A stretch of DNA of 64,000 nucleotides from Sphingomonas changnyeongensis (GCF_009913435.1 NZ_CP047895.1:1372501-1436500); one strand, 5' to 3'. Positions 31,523 to 44,173 are shown, counted from the first letter of the stretch. Numbers and translations are program-made. Notes: generated by a model from the sequence alone, not told the origin.

Positions 31523-31888
31523 TCAGGCGTCTTCGCGCTCATCGCGGCGGCGACGGCTGTCGCGCTCGCTCTTGCGCATCATCACCGACGGGCCATTTTC
31601 ATGGGCGTCGACGCGGACCGTCATGTAACGGATGACGTCTTCGTTGATCGCCGTCTGACGCTCCAGCTCGGCAACCGCACCGGCGGGCGCTTCGATGTCG
31701 AGCAGCACATAATGCGCCTTGCGGTTCTTCTGGATGCGATAGGCGAGGTTGCGCAGACCCCAGGTCTCGGTCTTCACGACCTTGCCCTGCTGCTCCTCGA
31801 TGATCTTGGTGGCGGCTTCCGCCAGCGCATCGACCTGGGCCTGGGCCAGATCCTGACGCGCGAGAAACACATGCTCGTAAAGCGGCAT
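31523..31888 (-). CDS. rpsF: 30S ribosomal protein S6
   Basis: S6 pairs with S18 in the small subunit. The 121-residue protein begins '[19 protein letters not shown]' and has '[19 protein letters not shown]' and '[19 protein letters not shown]', all typical. A short basic tail follows. It is divergent from fabD with a 245-bp shared upstream region. That region holds no clear gene; an S6-S18 autoregulatory leader is possible, but I could not confirm its structure. Confidence 0.97.
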   Translation of the reverse strand: MPLYEHVFLARQDLAQAQVDALAEAATKIIEEQQGKVVKTETWGLRNLAYRIQKNRKAHYVLLDIEAPAGAVAELERQTAINEDVIRYMTVRVDAHENGPSVMMRKSERDSRRRRDEREDA

Positions 31889-32133
31889 GGTCCGATGTCC
31901 TCACTGTTGGCCGATCGCTGACGCCGCCCCATGCGGACGCCCCTCCGGCTGTCGTCTGTCACACATCATTCTGTGTCTTCGCGGCGGGGAACGAATGGCC
32001 CGGTGCCGCGAAGCCGTGGCCCATGGCCGAAACCGCGCCAAAACGCAAGGCGCATCGCGCCGCCGGCACAGGCCGGACGGTTGCGGCAGCGCCGCCCTTG
32101 TGCAAAGCGCACCGGCCTGCGGAGGAACAGATC

Positions 32134-33068
32134 ATGATGCGAGCTTTCATTTTCCCCGGTCAGGGCAGCCAGGCCGTCGGCATGGGCCGCGACCTGGCGG
32201 CGGCGAGCGCGGTCGCGCGCGAGGTGTTTCAGGAAGTCGACGACGCGCTTGGCCAGCATCTTTTCCGGCTGATGTGCGAGGGCCGGCCGATGCGCTGACC
32301 CTGACCGAAAACGCCCAGCCCGCGATCATGGCCAATGCGGTCGCGACCTTCCGGGTGCTGGAGCGCGAGGGCGGGATCAGCCTCGCAGACAAGGCGGCGT
32401 TCGTCGCCGGACATTCGCTGGGTGAATATAGCGCGCTGTGCGCGGCGGGCGCGATCGATCTGGCGACGACCGCCCGGCTGCTCAAGCTGCGCGGTCAGGC
32501 GATGCAGGCCGCCGTGCCGGTGGGCGAGGGCGCGATGGCCGCGATCGTGAAGCTTGATTACGACGCCGTCGCCGAAATCGCCGCCGCGGCGGCTGAGGGC
32601 GAGGTGTGTGCGGTCGCCAACGACAATGCGCCCGGCCAGGTGGTCGTGTCCGGCCACAAGGCGGCGGTCGCGCGGGCGGGGGAGGGCGCGAAGGCGCGCG
32701 GCGGCCGGGCGCTGCCGCTGCCGGTGTCGGCCCCGTTCCACTGCCCGCTGATGCAGCCGGCGGCCGATGCGATGGCCGAGGCGCTGGCGGGGGTGGCGCT
32801 GCGCGCGCCGCTGGTGCCGGTCTATGCCAATGTCACTGCCGCCCCGGCCGTCGATCCGGCCGAGATCCGCGACCTGCTGGTCCGGCAGGTGACGGGTGCG
32901 GTGCGCTGGCGCGAAAGCGTGCTCAACATGGCGGGTGCCGGGGTCGGCCAGTTTGTCGAGTTTGGCGGGCAGGTGCTTGGCCCGATGGTCAAGCGCATCG
33001 CCCCCGATGCAGCGGCGACCAGCATCGTCACCATGGCCGATATCGAGGCGCTGGTCCGCGATCTCTAG
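32134..33068 (+). CDS. fabD: Malonyl-CoA:ACP transacylase (frameshift near 32282-32285)
   Basis: FabD moves malonyl groups from CoA to ACP in fatty-acid synthesis. It opens 'MMRAFIFPGQGSQAVGMG', has the nucleophile Ser in 'VAGHSLGEYSALCAAG', the Arg of 'LLKLRGQAMQAAV' and the catalytic His in 'PVSAPFHCPLMQPAA'. The frame breaks at GGCCGG (32281-32286). Restoring one C reads 'EGPADALTLTENAQPAI', the normal sequence, giving about 311 residues. FabD is usually essential, so a true null allele is unlikely. ATG 32134 has GGAGGA seven bases upstream; ATG 32137 is an alternative. FabG follows 76 bp later. Confidence 0.92.
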
Positions 33069-33144
33069 TTCAATCATGTCCCGCAGCGTGGGTGCGCGGC
33101 GGGACCATGCGACCGGCGGCACCCCGCCGGTCAGGGAGGCTCAA

Positions 33145-33885
33145 ATGTTCGATCTATCGGGAATGACCGCGCTGGTGACCGGCGCATCGGGGGGCATCGG
33201 CTCGGCGATCGCCGCCGCGCTTGCCGGCCAGGGCGCGCGGGTTGCGCTGTCGGGCACCCGCGCCGAGGCGCTGGAGCGCGTGGCGGCGGGGCTGGCGCAT
33301 GATCCGGTGATCCTGCCCTGCAATCTGGGCGATGCGGCGGCGGTCGACGCGCTGGTGCCGCGCGCGGTCGAGGCGCTGGGCGGGCGGCTGGACATTCTGG
33401 TCAACAATGCCGGGGTGACGCGCGACAATCTGCTGATGCGGATGAAGGATGACGAATGGGATCAGGTGATCCGCATCAACCTTGAAGCCGCGTTCCGCCT
33501 GTGTCGCGCGGCGGCCAAGCCGATGATGAAGGCGCGGTTCGGCCGCATCGTGTCGATCACCTCGGTCGTCGGCGCGACAGGCAATCCGGGTCAGGCGAAC
33601 TATGCCGCGTCCAAGGGCGGGCTGACCGCGATGACCAAGGCGATGGCGCAGGAACTGGCCAGCCGGGGCGTGACCGTGAACTGCGTCGCGCCGGGCTTCA
33701 TCACCTCGCCGATGACCGATGTGCTGCCCGATGCGCAGAAAGAGGCGCTGACCGGCCGCATCCCGGCGGGCCGGCTGGGCGAGGGCGGCGATATCGGCGC
33801 GGCCGTCGCCTATCTGGCAAGCCGCGAGGCGGGCTATGTCACCGGCCAGACGCTGCATGTGAATGGCGGCATGGCGATGATCTGA
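33145..33885 (+). CDS. fabG: 3-oxoacyl-ACP reductase
   Basis: FabG reduces beta-ketoacyl-ACP with NADPH in fatty-acid elongation. The SDR protein (246 residues) has 'ALVTGASGGIGSAIAAALA', 'LDILVNNAGVTRDNLLMRM', the catalytic Ser in 'SITSVVGATGNPGQ', the Tyr-x-x-x-Lys of 'NYAASKGGLTAMTKAMA', and the FabG-type ending 'YVTGQTLHVNGGMAMI'. ATG 33145 is preceded by AGGGAGG. It follows fabD and ends 64 bases before the second palindromic repeat. An acpP gene is not seen next to it in this window. Confidence 0.96.
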   Translation: MFDLSGMTALVTGASGGIGSAIAAALAGQGARVALSGTRAEALERVAAGLAHDPVILPCNLGDAAAVDALVPRAVEALGGRLDILVNNAGVTRDNLLMRMKDDEWDQVIRINLEAAFRLCRAAAKPMMKARFGRIVSITSVVGATGNPGQANYAASKGGLTAMTKAMAQELASRGVTVNCVAPGFITSPMTDVLPDAQKEALTGRIPAGRLGEGGDIGAAVAYLASREAGYVTGQTLHVNGGMAMI

Positions 33886-33949
33886 GGCGGGTGTTTGTCC
33901 GGGTGCCGCGCGTTTGTGAGTGGCGCGGCACCGGGGGTGTTCGTTTGTC

Positions 33950-34032
33950 GCGGCACCGGCCCGCTCCCCCACCCGGCCTCCCCACGGCGGGATATGCTAT
34001 GGGAGGCCGGGTGGGGAGCGGGCCGGTGCCGC
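33950..34032. repeat. Long palindromic intergenic repeat, copy 2
   Basis: Arms at 33950-33981 and 34002-34032 match copy 1 (2889-2972) except for one G missing in the right arm's G run. The 20-base centre (33982-34001) matches the reverse complement of copy 1's centre at 19 of 20 bases, while the outer flanks keep the same order. A small hairpin follows on the same side at 34035-34050 (arms TGCGCC and GGCGCA), in which one base pair has changed to a compensating pair relative to copy 1. With the 6S RNA gene this explains most of the gap 33886-34327. Confidence 0.85.
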
Positions 34033-34112
34033 CCTGCGCCGTCAGGCGCAGCACAACCAAAGCCGCCCCCGCGCCGCAAGGCGCGCAACAAACAACAGCG
34101 CATCGGAAAAGC

Positions 34113-34283
34113 GGGTGACGGGACCACCATGGGCCGTTTGCCGGATTATCCTCTGACGCCCAAACGTCAGGTGGGGACCGTGTAGGTCGGACCTGGATCC
34201 GCCCAGGGACAGCCCCCGAGGATGTCTTATCGGCTCAGGGATAGTCTCAAAGGCGCGCACCGGGCAGTACCCGTCACGCGCAA
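34113..34283 (-). ncRNA. ssrS: 6S RNA
   Basis: 6S RNA binds RNA polymerase holoenzyme and lowers transcription in stationary phase. On the minus strand the region contains CCCTGAGCCGATA, as in the conserved arm of E. coli 6S RNA. The ends can pair (GTGACGGG near the 5' end with CCCGTCAC near the 3' end), giving the long rod with a central bubble that defines the family. It lies just downstream of zapA on the same strand, which is the usual place in proteobacteria. The exact ends are estimated to within about ten bases. Confidence 0.88.
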
Positions 34284-34327
34284 TCTAGGGCGTGGCGGCG
34301 CGATCCTCAAGATGCGCCGGCTGCGCT

Positions 34328-34714
34328 TTACGCCCGTTCGCCGCCATCGATCTGGTCGGCGATCCTTTCCATCCGCGCGGCAAGCTGTTCGATCGCCCCG
34401 GCAATCGCCGGGTCGGCGATCGGACCGGAGCCGGCCGGGGCCCCGGTCGCGACCGGCGGCAGCGCACGCCCCTCACGCCCAGCCCCTTCACCTGCCGTCC
34501 TGTCGCGCGCCGCGCGCAGATCGACCAGCTCGTCGGCAAGCAGCAGCGAGGCGAGCAGCAGCTGGCGCACCTCGGTGACGCCGCCCACCGCTGCGCGTGC
34601 CTGGGCGGCCTTGTCGTCGACCAGCCGCGCCAGCCGGCGCAGCTGGTCTTCTTCACCGTCGCGGCAGGTGACGTCGTAGCGCCGCCCGCCAATCTCGATC
34701 GTTACGTCGGCCAT
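34328..34714 (-). CDS. zapA: Cell division protein ZapA
   Basis: ZapA bundles FtsZ filaments at the division ring. The 128-residue protein begins 'MADVTIEIGGRRYDVTCRDG', the family's first strand and loop, continues with 'EDQLRRLARLVDDKAAQA', and has a coiled-coil region ('RQLLLASLLLADELVDLRAA'). A Pro/Gly-rich stretch then leads to a C-terminal helix. It is followed by 6S RNA, as is usual, and preceded on the same strand by a small coiled-coil protein. Confidence 0.92.
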   Translation of the reverse strand: MADVTIEIGGRRYDVTCRDGEEDQLRRLARLVDDKAAQARAAVGGVTEVRQLLLASLLLADELVDLRAARDRTAGEGAGREGRALPPVATGAPAGSGPIADPAIAGAIEQLAARMERIADQIDGGERA

Positions 34715-34746
34715 AATCCCCCCTGGCGCGCGCCCCTCGCGATATT

Positions 34747-35007
34747 TCAGCCCCGGCCGATCAGCCGGTCGAGTGCTGCCACCGCATCTTCGGCATGGGC
34801 GCGCAGCCGTTCGTGGCGCAGGCGCAGTGCTGCCAGGTCGGTGTCGGCCCGCCTGGCTTCTGCCGGCTGTCCCCCATTTTCCTGGCCGTCATCGTCCGCT
34901 GGCGCGGCGGCAGCGCGCGCGGCAGCAGCCTCCACCCGGGCCAGCGCCCGGTCCAGCCGTCCGATTGCAATAAGGAGCCGTTCGTCCGTCACAGGCCTGT
35001 CCGTCAC
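34747..35007 (-). CDS. Small coiled-coil protein upstream of zapA
   Basis: The 86-residue protein is mostly Ala, Arg, Asp and Leu with a heptad-like pattern ('LLIAIGRLDRALARVEAAAA' and 'ALRLRHERLRAHAEDAVAAL'). I do not recognise a named family. The GTG at 35007 is the furthest start that stays clear of the tkt leader; a second GTG at 34992 would give 81 residues. It lies 32 bp before zapA on the same strand, suggesting a shared transcript and a division- or envelope-related role, but that is only positional. The 172-bp gap to the divergent tkt shows no clear gene. Confidence 0.65.
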   Translation of the reverse strand: MTDRPVTDERLLIAIGRLDRALARVEAAAARAAAAPADDDGQENGGQPAEARRADTDLAALRLRHERLRAHAEDAVAALDRLIGRG

Positions 35008-35179
35008 AAAAACGTCACTAGCATGCCGGGCGCAGGGCGCAAGCGACCGGCCGCGCTGCCGGCGCTGCGCCCGTCCGGCCGTCCGGGGCGCAAGGCGAGT
35101 TGACTTGGGCCGAGGCGAGGCCGCAAAGGGCGCGCAAATCCAGCGCGACTCGTTCGCTCCCATAGTTCCGGAACCCGCC

Positions 35180-37144
35180 ATGACCGTGACGCACGACCAG
35201 CTCGCCAATGCCATCCGCGCCCTGGCGATGGATGCGGTCGAGGCGGCGAACAGCGGCCATCCGGGGATGCCGATGGGCATGGCCGATGTCGCGACCGTGC
35301 TGTTCACCCGCTATCTGCGGTTCGATCCCAAGGCGCCCGACTGGGCCGATCGCGACCGCTTCGTGCTGTCGGCCGGGCATGGGTCGATGCTCATCTATGC
35401 GCTGCTCAACCTGACCGGCCATCAGCGCCCGACAATGGATGACATCCGCCGTTTCCGCCAGCTGCACAGCCCCTGCGCCGGCCATCCGGAGAATTTCGAG
35501 CTGCCGGGCGTCGAGACGACCACCGGGCCGCTCGGCCAGGGGCTGGCGACCGCGGTCGGCATGGCGATGGCGGAGCGGCATCTGAACGCCGTCTATGGCG
35601 ACCGGCTGGTCGATCACCGCACCTGGGTGATCGCCGGCGATGGCTGCCTGATGGAAGGGATCAACCACGAGGCGGTCGGCCTGGCCGGGCATCTGGGGCT
35701 TGGCCGGCTGATCGTGCTGTGGGACGACAATCGCATCACCATCGACGGCGCGACCGATCTGTCGACCAGCGAGGATGTCGCGGCCCGTTACCGCGCCTCG
35801 GGCTGGCATGTCGCGGCCTGTGACGGCCATGATCCGGCGGACATTGCCCGTGCGATCGAGGATGCGATGGCCGATCCCCGGCCGTCGCTGGTCGCGTGCC
35901 GCACGGTGATCGGCAAGGGCGCGCCCAGCAAGCAGGGCACGTCGGCCACCCATGGCAGCCCGCTTGGCGCCAGCGAGGTCGCGGGTGCGAAGGCGGCGCT
36001 GGGCTGGACCGCCGCGCCGTTTGAAATCCCCGCCGACATCGCCGCCGCCTGGGCCGAGGCCGGCATGCGCGGCGCCGCCGCCCGCGCCGACTGGGAAGCG
36101 CGGCTGGCCGAAAGCGGCGAGGCCGCCGGCTTTTATGCCCGCATGGCCGGGCAGGTGGGCGATGACTGGCTGAAGCCGCATGTCGCCGGTCTGCTCGCCA
36201 GCCCGCAAAAGATCGCGACCCGCAAGGCATCGGAAATCGCGCTCGAGGCGATCAACGCCGCCCTGCCGCAGACGATCGGCGGTTCGGCCGACCTGACGGG
36301 CTCGAACAACACCCGCACCAAGGCGCTTAAGCCCTTCACCCGCGACGATTATGCCGGCCGCTATGTCTATTACGGCATCCGCGAGTTCGGCATGGCGGCG
36401 GCGATGAACGGCATGGCGCTGCACGGCGGCGTCATTCCTTATGGCGGCACCTTCCTGGTGTTTTCCGATTATTGCCGCCCGGCGATCCGCCTGTCGGCGC
36501 TGCAGCGCACCCGCGTCGTCTATGTGATGACGCATGATTCGATCGGGCTGGGCGAGGACGGGCCGACCCATCAGCCGGTCGAGCATCTGATGAGCCTGAG
36601 GCTGATCCCGGGGCTGGACGTCTACCGGCCGTGCGATGCGGTCGAGACCGCCGAATGCTGGGCGCTGGCGCTGTCGCGCGCCGACCGGCCGGCACTGATC
36701 GCGCTCAGCCGCCAGAATCTGCCGCAGCTGCGCAGCGATGGCGATGAAAATCGCTGCGCGCGCGGTGCCTATCGGCTGCGCGCGGCAGCCGCGCCGCGCC
36801 GCGTCGTGCTGATCGCGACCGGATCGGAAGTGGAGATCGCTGCCGCCGTCGCCGAACGGCTCGAGGCTGAGGGGATCGGCGCGGATGTGGTGTCGATGCC
36901 GTGCTGGGAACTGTTTGCCGAGCAGCCGGCCGAATATCGTGCCGACATCCTGCCCGCCGATGCGCTCAAAGTGTCGATCGAGGCGGGCAGCACGCTCGGC
37001 TGGCAGATCCATACCGGCCAGGACGGCCTCAGCATCGGCATCGACAGTTTCGGCGCATCGGCGCCGGCGGGCGATCTGTTCACCCATTTCGGGCTGACGC
37101 CCGACCATATCGTGCCGCGGGTGCGCGCGGCGCTGAGCCAGTAA
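35180..37144 (+). CDS. tkt: Transketolase
   Basis: Transketolase moves two-carbon units between sugar phosphates with thiamine diphosphate. The 654-residue protein has '[20 protein letters not shown]', the TPP-magnesium block '[20 protein letters not shown]' continuing to '[10 protein letters not shown]', '[10 protein letters not shown]'-type His (here '[10 protein letters not shown]') and '[20 protein letters not shown]' with the catalytic His pair. The start ATG 35180 is the family start ([17 protein letters not shown]); the open frame runs on upstream over the minus-strand genes without support. It leads tkt-gap-MOSC-pgk. Confidence 0.97.
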   Translation: MTVTHDQLANAIRALAMDAVEAANSGHPGMPMGMADVATVLFTRYLRFDPKAPDWADRDRFVLSAGHGSMLIYALLNLTGHQRPTMDDIRRFRQLHSPCAGHPENFELPGVETTTGPLGQGLATAVGMAMAERHLNAVYGDRLVDHRTWVIAGDGCLMEGINHEAVGLAGHLGLGRLIVLWDDNRITIDGATDLSTSEDVAARYRASGWHVAACDGHDPADIARAIEDAMADPRPSLVACRTVIGKGAPSKQGTSATHGSPLGASEVAGAKAALGWTAAPFEIPADIAAAWAEAGMRGAAARADWEARLAESGEAAGFYARMAGQVGDDWLKPHVAGLLASPQKIATRKASEIALEAINAALPQTIGGSADLTGSNNTRTKALKPFTRDDYAGRYVYYGIREFGMAAAMNGMALHGGVIPYGGTFLVFSDYCRPAIRLSALQRTRVVYVMTHDSIGLGEDGPTHQPVEHLMSLRLIPGLDVYRPCDAVETAECWALALSRADRPALIALSRQNLPQLRSDGDENRCARGAYRLRAAAAPRRVVLIATGSEVEIAAAVAERLEAEGIGADVVSMPCWELFAEQPAEYRADILPADALKVSIEAGSTLGWQIHTGQDGLSIGIDSFGASAPAGDLFTHFGLTPDHIVPRVRAALSQ

Positions 37145-37157
37145 GGGAGCAAGGGAC

Positions 37158-38162
37158 ATGGCGGTTAAGGTTGCGATCAACGGCTTCGGGCGCATCGGGC
37201 GCCTGGTCGCGCGGGCGATGCTGGAGCGCGGCGATGGCGCGCTCGAACTGGTCGCGATCAACGACCTTGCCGATGCCAAGTCCAATGCGTGGCTGTTCAA
37301 GCGCGACTCGGTGCACGGCAAATATCCGGGCGAGGTCGCGGCCGACGGCCAGGATCTGGTGATCGACGGCCGCCGCATCCGCGTGACCGCCGAACGCGAT
37401 CCCGCCGCCCTGCCGCACAAGGATCTGGGCATTGATCTGGTGCTTGAATGCACCGGCTTCTTTACCGACCGTGCGGCCTGCGAAAAGCATCTGGCAGCGG
37501 GCGCGGGCAAGGTGCTGATCTCGGCCCCGGGCAAGAATGTCGACCTGACCGTCGTTTACGGCGTCAATCATGACCGGCTGACCGCCGATCACCGCATCGT
37601 GTCCAACGCCTCGTGCACGACCAACTGCCTCGCGCCGGTCGCCAAGGTGCTCAACGATGCGCTGGGCATCGAACGCGGGCTGATGACCACGGTCCACGCC
37701 TACACCAACGACCAGAAGATCCTCGACCAGATCCACCCCGATCTGCGCCGTGCGCGCGCGGCGGCGATGTCGATGATCCCGACCACCACGGGCGCGGCGC
37801 GCGCGGTGGGCGAGGTGCTGCCTGAGCTGAAGGGCAAGCTCGACGGCTCGGCGATCCGCGTGCCGACGCCGGACGTTTCGCTCGTCGATCTGACCTTCAC
37901 CCCGGGCCGCGACACCTCGGTCGATGAAGTGAACGCGCTGCTCAAGGCGGCGGCCGAGGGTGCGATGAAGGGCGTGCTCGACTATAGCGACGAGCCGTTG
38001 GTGTCGATCGACCTGCTGCACAGCCCGGCCTCGTCGACTGTCGACAGCCTGGAAACGGCGGTCATCGACGGCAAGCTCGTCCGCGTTGTCAGCTGGTATG
38101 ACAATGAATGGGGCTTCTCCAACCGCATGGTCGACACCGCGACCGCGATGGCCCGCTTCTAA
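37158..38162 (+). CDS. gap: Glyceraldehyde-3-phosphate dehydrogenase
   Basis: GapDH oxidises glyceraldehyde 3-phosphate to 1,3-bisphosphoglycerate. The 334-residue protein has '[16 protein letters not shown]', the catalytic Cys in '[18 protein letters not shown]', the adjacent '[14 protein letters not shown]', '[20 protein letters not shown]' and '[15 protein letters not shown]'. Asp follows the nicotinamide-binding strand ('IND'), which favours NAD over NADP. It starts 13 bases after tkt and is followed by a MOSC protein and pgk. Confidence 0.97.
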   Translation: MAVKVAINGFGRIGRLVARAMLERGDGALELVAINDLADAKSNAWLFKRDSVHGKYPGEVAADGQDLVIDGRRIRVTAERDPAALPHKDLGIDLVLECTGFFTDRAACEKHLAAGAGKVLISAPGKNVDLTVVYGVNHDRLTADHRIVSNASCTTNCLAPVAKVLNDALGIERGLMTTVHAYTNDQKILDQIHPDLRRARAAAMSMIPTTTGAARAVGEVLPELKGKLDGSAIRVPTPDVSLVDLTFTPGRDTSVDEVNALLKAAAEGAMKGVLDYSDEPLVSIDLLHSPASSTVDSLETAVIDGKLVRVVSWYDNEWGFSNRMVDTATAMARF

Positions 38163-38186
38163 GGGCCGGCGGGGGCGGGGCCGGCA

Positions 38187-38692
38187 ATGGCGGCGGGCGA
38201 TGCGACCGGGGTGCTGGCCGGCATCGCCACGCGTTCTGCCCCCGCGCACCGATGGTGCCCGCCGATCAGGGCCGGCTGACCCTTGATCTGGGGCTGGTCG
38301 GGGACTGGCGCGGCGTGGTCCGCGCCGGCAAGACCAGGCGGCAGATCTCGCTGATCGAGGCCGGGGACTGGCAGGCGGCGATTGCCGAGCTTGCCGCCCG
38401 GCCGGATGCCGATCCGGCGGCGATCGCCGCGCTTGCCGGATCATGGCAGCTGCGCCGGGCGAACCTGCTGGTCGAGGGGCTGGACCTGCCCCAGCGCGCC
38501 GGCGCCGTGATCCGCATCGGCCGCACCGCGCGCGTCGCGATCACCGTTGAATGCGATCCCTGCACGCGCATGGATGAAATCGCCCCCGGGCTGCAGGCCG
38601 CGCTCCGCCCCGACTGGCGCGGCGGTGCGCTCGCCCGGGTGGTGGAGGAAGGCGATATCCGGGTCGGCGACCCGATCATCATCGAGGAATGA
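38187..38692 (+). CDS. MOSC-domain protein (frameshift near 38239-38243)
   Basis: MOSC domains occur in molybdenum-cofactor sulfurases and in stand-alone sulfur carriers. Here the protein starts with '[19 protein letters not shown]', then the frame breaks at CCCCC (38239-38243). One more C continues it as '[18 protein letters not shown]', '[19 protein letters not shown]', '[14 protein letters not shown]' and '[18 protein letters not shown]', where the Cys in CDPCTRM is the usual active residue. Restored length is about 168 residues. It lies between gap and pgk, starting 24 bp after gap and ending with an overlap to a possible pgk start. Why it sits in a glycolytic operon is unclear. Confidence 0.82.
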
Positions 38693-38694
38693 AC

Positions 38695-39888
38695 ATGGCA
38701 TATAAGACGCTCGACGATCTGGGCGATGTCCGCGGCCGCCGCATCCTGGTGCGCGAGGATCTGAACGCGCCGATGGCCGAGGGCCGGGTGACCGACGACA
38801 CGCGGCTGCGTGCCGCCGTTCCGACGCTGGCCGAACTGGCCGACAAGGGGGCGATCGTGCTGGTGCTCGCGCATTTCGGCCGCCCCAAGGGCCAGCCGCG
38901 CGCCGACATGTCGCTGCAGCCGATCGCTGCGCCGCTGTCCGACCTGCTTGGCCGGCAGGTGCATTTCATCCCCGATTGCGAGGGGCCGATCGCCGAAGCC
39001 GGGGTCGGCATGCTGCGCGCGGGTGAGATCGCGCTTCTCGAAAACACCCGTTTCCACAAGGGCGAGGAAGCGAATGACCCGGCGCTGGTCGCGGCGATGG
39101 CGCGGCTGGGCGAGCTTTATGTGAACGATGCCTTTTCGGCGGCGCACCGCGCCCATGCCTCGACCGAGGGGCTGGCGCGCGCGCTGCCCGCCTTTGCCGG
39201 GCGGCAGATGGAGGCCGAACTGGCGGCGCTGCAAAAGGCGCTGGGCGCGCCCGAACATCCGGTCGCGGCCGTGGTCGGCGGGGCCAAGGTGTCGACCAAG
39301 CTTGATGTGCTCAACCATCTGGTCGCCCGTGTCGATCATCTGATCATCGGCGGCGGCATGGCCAACACCTTCCTCGCCGCGCGCGGGGTGAATGTCGGCA
39401 AGTCGCTGTGCGAACATGATCTGACCGGGACTGCCGAGGCGATCCTGGCCGCTGCCGACCGGGCGGGCTGCACCGTCCATCTGCCCTATGACGTGGTGGT
39501 CGCGACCGAGTTCCGCCCCAATCCGCCGACGCGCACCGTCAATGTGCACGAGGTGGCGGCCGACGAGATGATCCTCGACATCGGCCCGGCGGCGACCGAG
39601 GCGCTGGCCGATGTGCTCAAGACCTGCCGCACTCTGGTGTGGAACGGCCCGCTGGGCGCGTTCGAGACCGCGCCGTTCGACGTCGCGACCGTGTCGCTGG
39701 CGCGCACGGCGGCGGCGCTGACCGCCGAAGGGTCGCTGGTGTCGGTTGCGGGCGGCGGCGATACGGTGGCCGCGCTCAACCAGGCGGGCGTGGCGGATCA
39801 GTTCAGCTTCGTCTCGACCGCGGGCGGTGCATTCCTCGAATGGATGGAAGGCAAGGACCTGCCCGGCGTGCGCGCGCTCGCCGGTTAA
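38695..39888 (+). CDS. pgk: Phosphoglycerate kinase
   Basis: Pgk makes ATP and 3-phosphoglycerate from 1,3-bisphosphoglycerate. The 397-residue protein has '[20 protein letters not shown]', '[19 protein letters not shown]', '[16 protein letters not shown]', '[19 protein letters not shown]', '[15 protein letters not shown]' and '[13 protein letters not shown]', all standard. ATG 38695 was preferred because GAGGA lies six bases upstream; ATG 38689 overlaps the MOSC stop but has no spacing to that site. In other sphingomonads fba usually follows pgk closely; here two pigment genes lie between. Confidence 0.96.
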   Translation: MAYKTLDDLGDVRGRRILVREDLNAPMAEGRVTDDTRLRAAVPTLAELADKGAIVLVLAHFGRPKGQPRADMSLQPIAAPLSDLLGRQVHFIPDCEGPIAEAGVGMLRAGEIALLENTRFHKGEEANDPALVAAMARLGELYVNDAFSAAHRAHASTEGLARALPAFAGRQMEAELAALQKALGAPEHPVAAVVGGAKVSTKLDVLNHLVARVDHLIIGGGMANTFLAARGVNVGKSLCEHDLTGTAEAILAAADRAGCTVHLPYDVVVATEFRPNPPTRTVNVHEVAADEMILDIGPAATEALADVLKTCRTLVWNGPLGAFETAPFDVATVSLARTAAALTAEGSLVSVAGGGDTVAALNQAGVADQFSFVSTAGGAFLEWMEGKDLPGVRALAG

Positions 39889-42250
<2,362 letters not shown>

Positions 42251-42460
42251 AGCCCCTCCCCCGGCCCGTTATCGGGCTGGGGCCAAGGCTGCCCGATCGG
42301 GGCAGGGGCGGCAAGCCCGTGTGCCATGTTGCGCGCTTTGGCTGTGCGGCGCGGCGCTGGAGCGTCCCGGGATGAACCGCCGGGGTGCGCGGCCGGCGTT
42401 GCCGGGGCGCGGATCGCCCGCTAACAGGCCGCCACAAGGACCATTGCCAGAAGGGGTGCG

Positions 42461-43372
42461 ATGATGACGCCGACCGTGAAAGCGATTCTCGACAAATATG
42501 AATCCGACAATCCCGGGGTGAAGGCCAATCTGGCGCGCATCCTGATGCAGGGGCGGCTGGGCGGCACCGGCAAGCTGATCATCCTGCCGGTCGACCAGGG
42601 TTTCGAACATGGCCCGGCGCGTAGCTTTGCGGTCAACGAACCGGCCTATGACCCGCATTATCATTTCCAGCTGGCGGTCGATGCCGGCCTGTCGGCCTAT
42701 GCCGCGCCGCTCGGCATGATCGAAGCCGGGGCGGACAGCTTTGCCGGCCAGATCCCGACCATCCTCAAGGTCAACTCGGCCAATAGCTGGGCCAATGCCA
42801 AGGATCAGGCGGTGACCGCGAGCGTCGATGACGCGCTGCGCCTCGGCTGTTCGGCGATCGGCTTCACCGTCTATCCGGGTTCGGACCATTTCTTTGAACT
42901 GGCTGAAGAAATCCGCGAAATGTCGCTGGAGGCCAAGTCCGTCGGCATCGCGACCGTGATCTGGTCCTACCCGCGCGGCGGCGACATTTCCAAGGATGGC
43001 GAACTGGCGCTCGACGTCGGTGCCTATGCCGCGCACATGGCCGCCCTGCTTGGCGCGCACATCATCAAGGTCAAGCTGCCGACCGACCATATCGAGCAGA
43101 AGGACGCCAAAAAGGCCTATGAGGGCGGTGACTGGTCGACCCAGGCCAAGCGCGTCGCCCATGTCGTCAAGTCGTGCTTCAACGGCCGCCGCATCGTCGT
43201 CTTCTCGGGCGGCGCAGCCAAGGGCGCCGACGCCGTCTATCAGGACGCGCGCGACATTCGCGACGGCGGCGGCAATGGCTCGATCATCGGCCGCAACACC
43301 TTCCAGCGCCCGCGCGACGAGGCGCTGGCGATGCTCGACCGGCTGGTCCGGATCTACAAGGGCGAAGAATAA
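42461..43372 (+). CDS. fba: Class I fructose-bisphosphate aldolase (FbaB type)
   Basis: This enzyme splits or forms fructose 1,6-bisphosphate through a Schiff base. The 303-residue protein has 'KLIILPVDQGFEHGPARSF', 'GLSAYAAPLGMIEAG', 'ATVIWSYPRGGDISKDGE', the Schiff-base Lys region 'HIIKVKLPTDHIEQKDAKKA' and 'RIVVFSGGAAKGADAVYQDA' for phosphate binding. This places it in the DeoC/FbaB class, not the zinc class II. Two consecutive ATG codons (42461, 42464) follow AAGGGG. It is separated from pgk by the LPOR and bciB genes. Confidence 0.95.
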   Translation: MMTPTVKAILDKYESDNPGVKANLARILMQGRLGGTGKLIILPVDQGFEHGPARSFAVNEPAYDPHYHFQLAVDAGLSAYAAPLGMIEAGADSFAGQIPTILKVNSANSWANAKDQAVTASVDDALRLGCSAIGFTVYPGSDHFFELAEEIREMSLEAKSVGIATVIWSYPRGGDISKDGELALDVGAYAAHMAALLGAHIIKVKLPTDHIEQKDAKKAYEGGDWSTQAKRVAHVVKSCFNGRRIVVFSGGAAKGADAVYQDARDIRDGGGNGSIIGRNTFQRPRDEALAMLDRLVRIYKGEE

Positions 43373-43489
43373 GCCCGGGCAAGGGCGGGGCGCGGCATAA
43401 GGCGGGGCGGGGCTGGGGCCGTGTCCTGCCCCCTCGTTCCCGTCGCCGCTCCGGCTTGACGCCCGGCGGGGCGGGGCCAAGCAGCGCCG

Positions 43490-44173
43490 ATGTCCGACGA
43501 TCTGCTGCCCGAAACGCCCAATCCGGCCTTTGCCGAAATGTTCGCCCGCGACGATGCGCGCGGGCCGTGCCAGCTCTACCTGATCTCGCCGCTCGAAACC
43601 GGCGGCGATTTTCCCGACCGGCTGGCGCGCGCGCTTGCGGCCGCGCCGGTCGCGGCCTTCCAGTTCCGCGTCAAGGGGATCGACCAGCACAAGGCGGCGG
43701 CGCTCGCCGCGCCGCTCATCGACATCTGCCGCGCGCATGACACCGCGTTCATCGTCAACGACTCGGTCGCGCTCGCCAAAAGGCTGGGGGCGGACGGCGT
43801 GCATCTGGGGCAGGGCGACGGCGATGTGCGCGAGGCGCGGGCGGCACTCGGCCCGGCGGCACAGATCGGCGTGACCTGCCACAACAGCCGCCATCTGGCG
43901 ATGGAAGCGGGAGAGGCCGGGGCCGATTATGTCGCGTTCGGAAGCTTTTACCCGACGACGACCAAGGCCGTGTCGCACCATGCCGATCCCGCTTTGCTCG
44001 GCTGGTGGGCGGCCTTGTTCGAGCTGCCTTCGGTCGCGATCGGCGGCATCACCGCCGACAATGCCAAGCCGCTGATTGACGCCGGGGCCGATTTCATCGC
44101 CGTGTCATCGGGCGTGTGGGCCGCGCCCGAGGGCGAGGCCGAGGCGGTGCGGCGCCTGACCGCGCTGTTCTGA
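43490..44173 (+). CDS. thiE: Thiamine-phosphate synthase
   Basis: ThiE joins the pyrimidine and thiazole halves of thiamine. The 227-residue TIM-barrel protein has 'AAFQFRVKGIDQHKAAALAA', 'DTAFIVNDSVALAKRLGADG', 'VHLGQGDGDVREARAALGP', 'IGVTCHNSRHLAMEAGEAGA', 'YVAFGSFYPTTTKA' and 'AIGGITADNAKPLIDAGADF'. The phosphate-binding Thr-Thr-Lys region is present. Its place next to transketolase and fba in sphingomonads makes sense as it supplies the transketolase cofactor. No TPP riboswitch is seen in the 117 bp upstream. Confidence 0.93.
   Translation: MSDDLLPETPNPAFAEMFARDDARGPCQLYLISPLETGGDFPDRLARALAAAPVAAFQFRVKGIDQHKAAALAAPLIDICRAHDTAFIVNDSVALAKRLGADGVHLGQGDGDVREARAALGPAAQIGVTCHNSRHLAMEAGEAGADYVAFGSFYPTTTKAVSHHADPALLGWWAALFELPSVAIGGITADNAKPLIDAGADFIAVSSGVWAAPEGEAEAVRRLTALF

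Noticed and set aside
33886-34112. Short proteins in the palindromic repeat
   Set aside because: The open frames here arise from the repeat itself in several frames and have no ribosome-binding site or family similarity.
34292-35179. Long open frame running into tkt, and other long frames over known genes (for example 7504-9981 minus, 23555-26734 minus, 57238-59412 minus)
   Set aside because: They are Arg-, Ala- and His-rich shadows of real genes on the other strand or frame, produced by high GC; none has family motifs.
43373-43489. TPP riboswitch before thiE
   Set aside because: The conserved CTGAGA and ACCTGA elements are not present in the gap.
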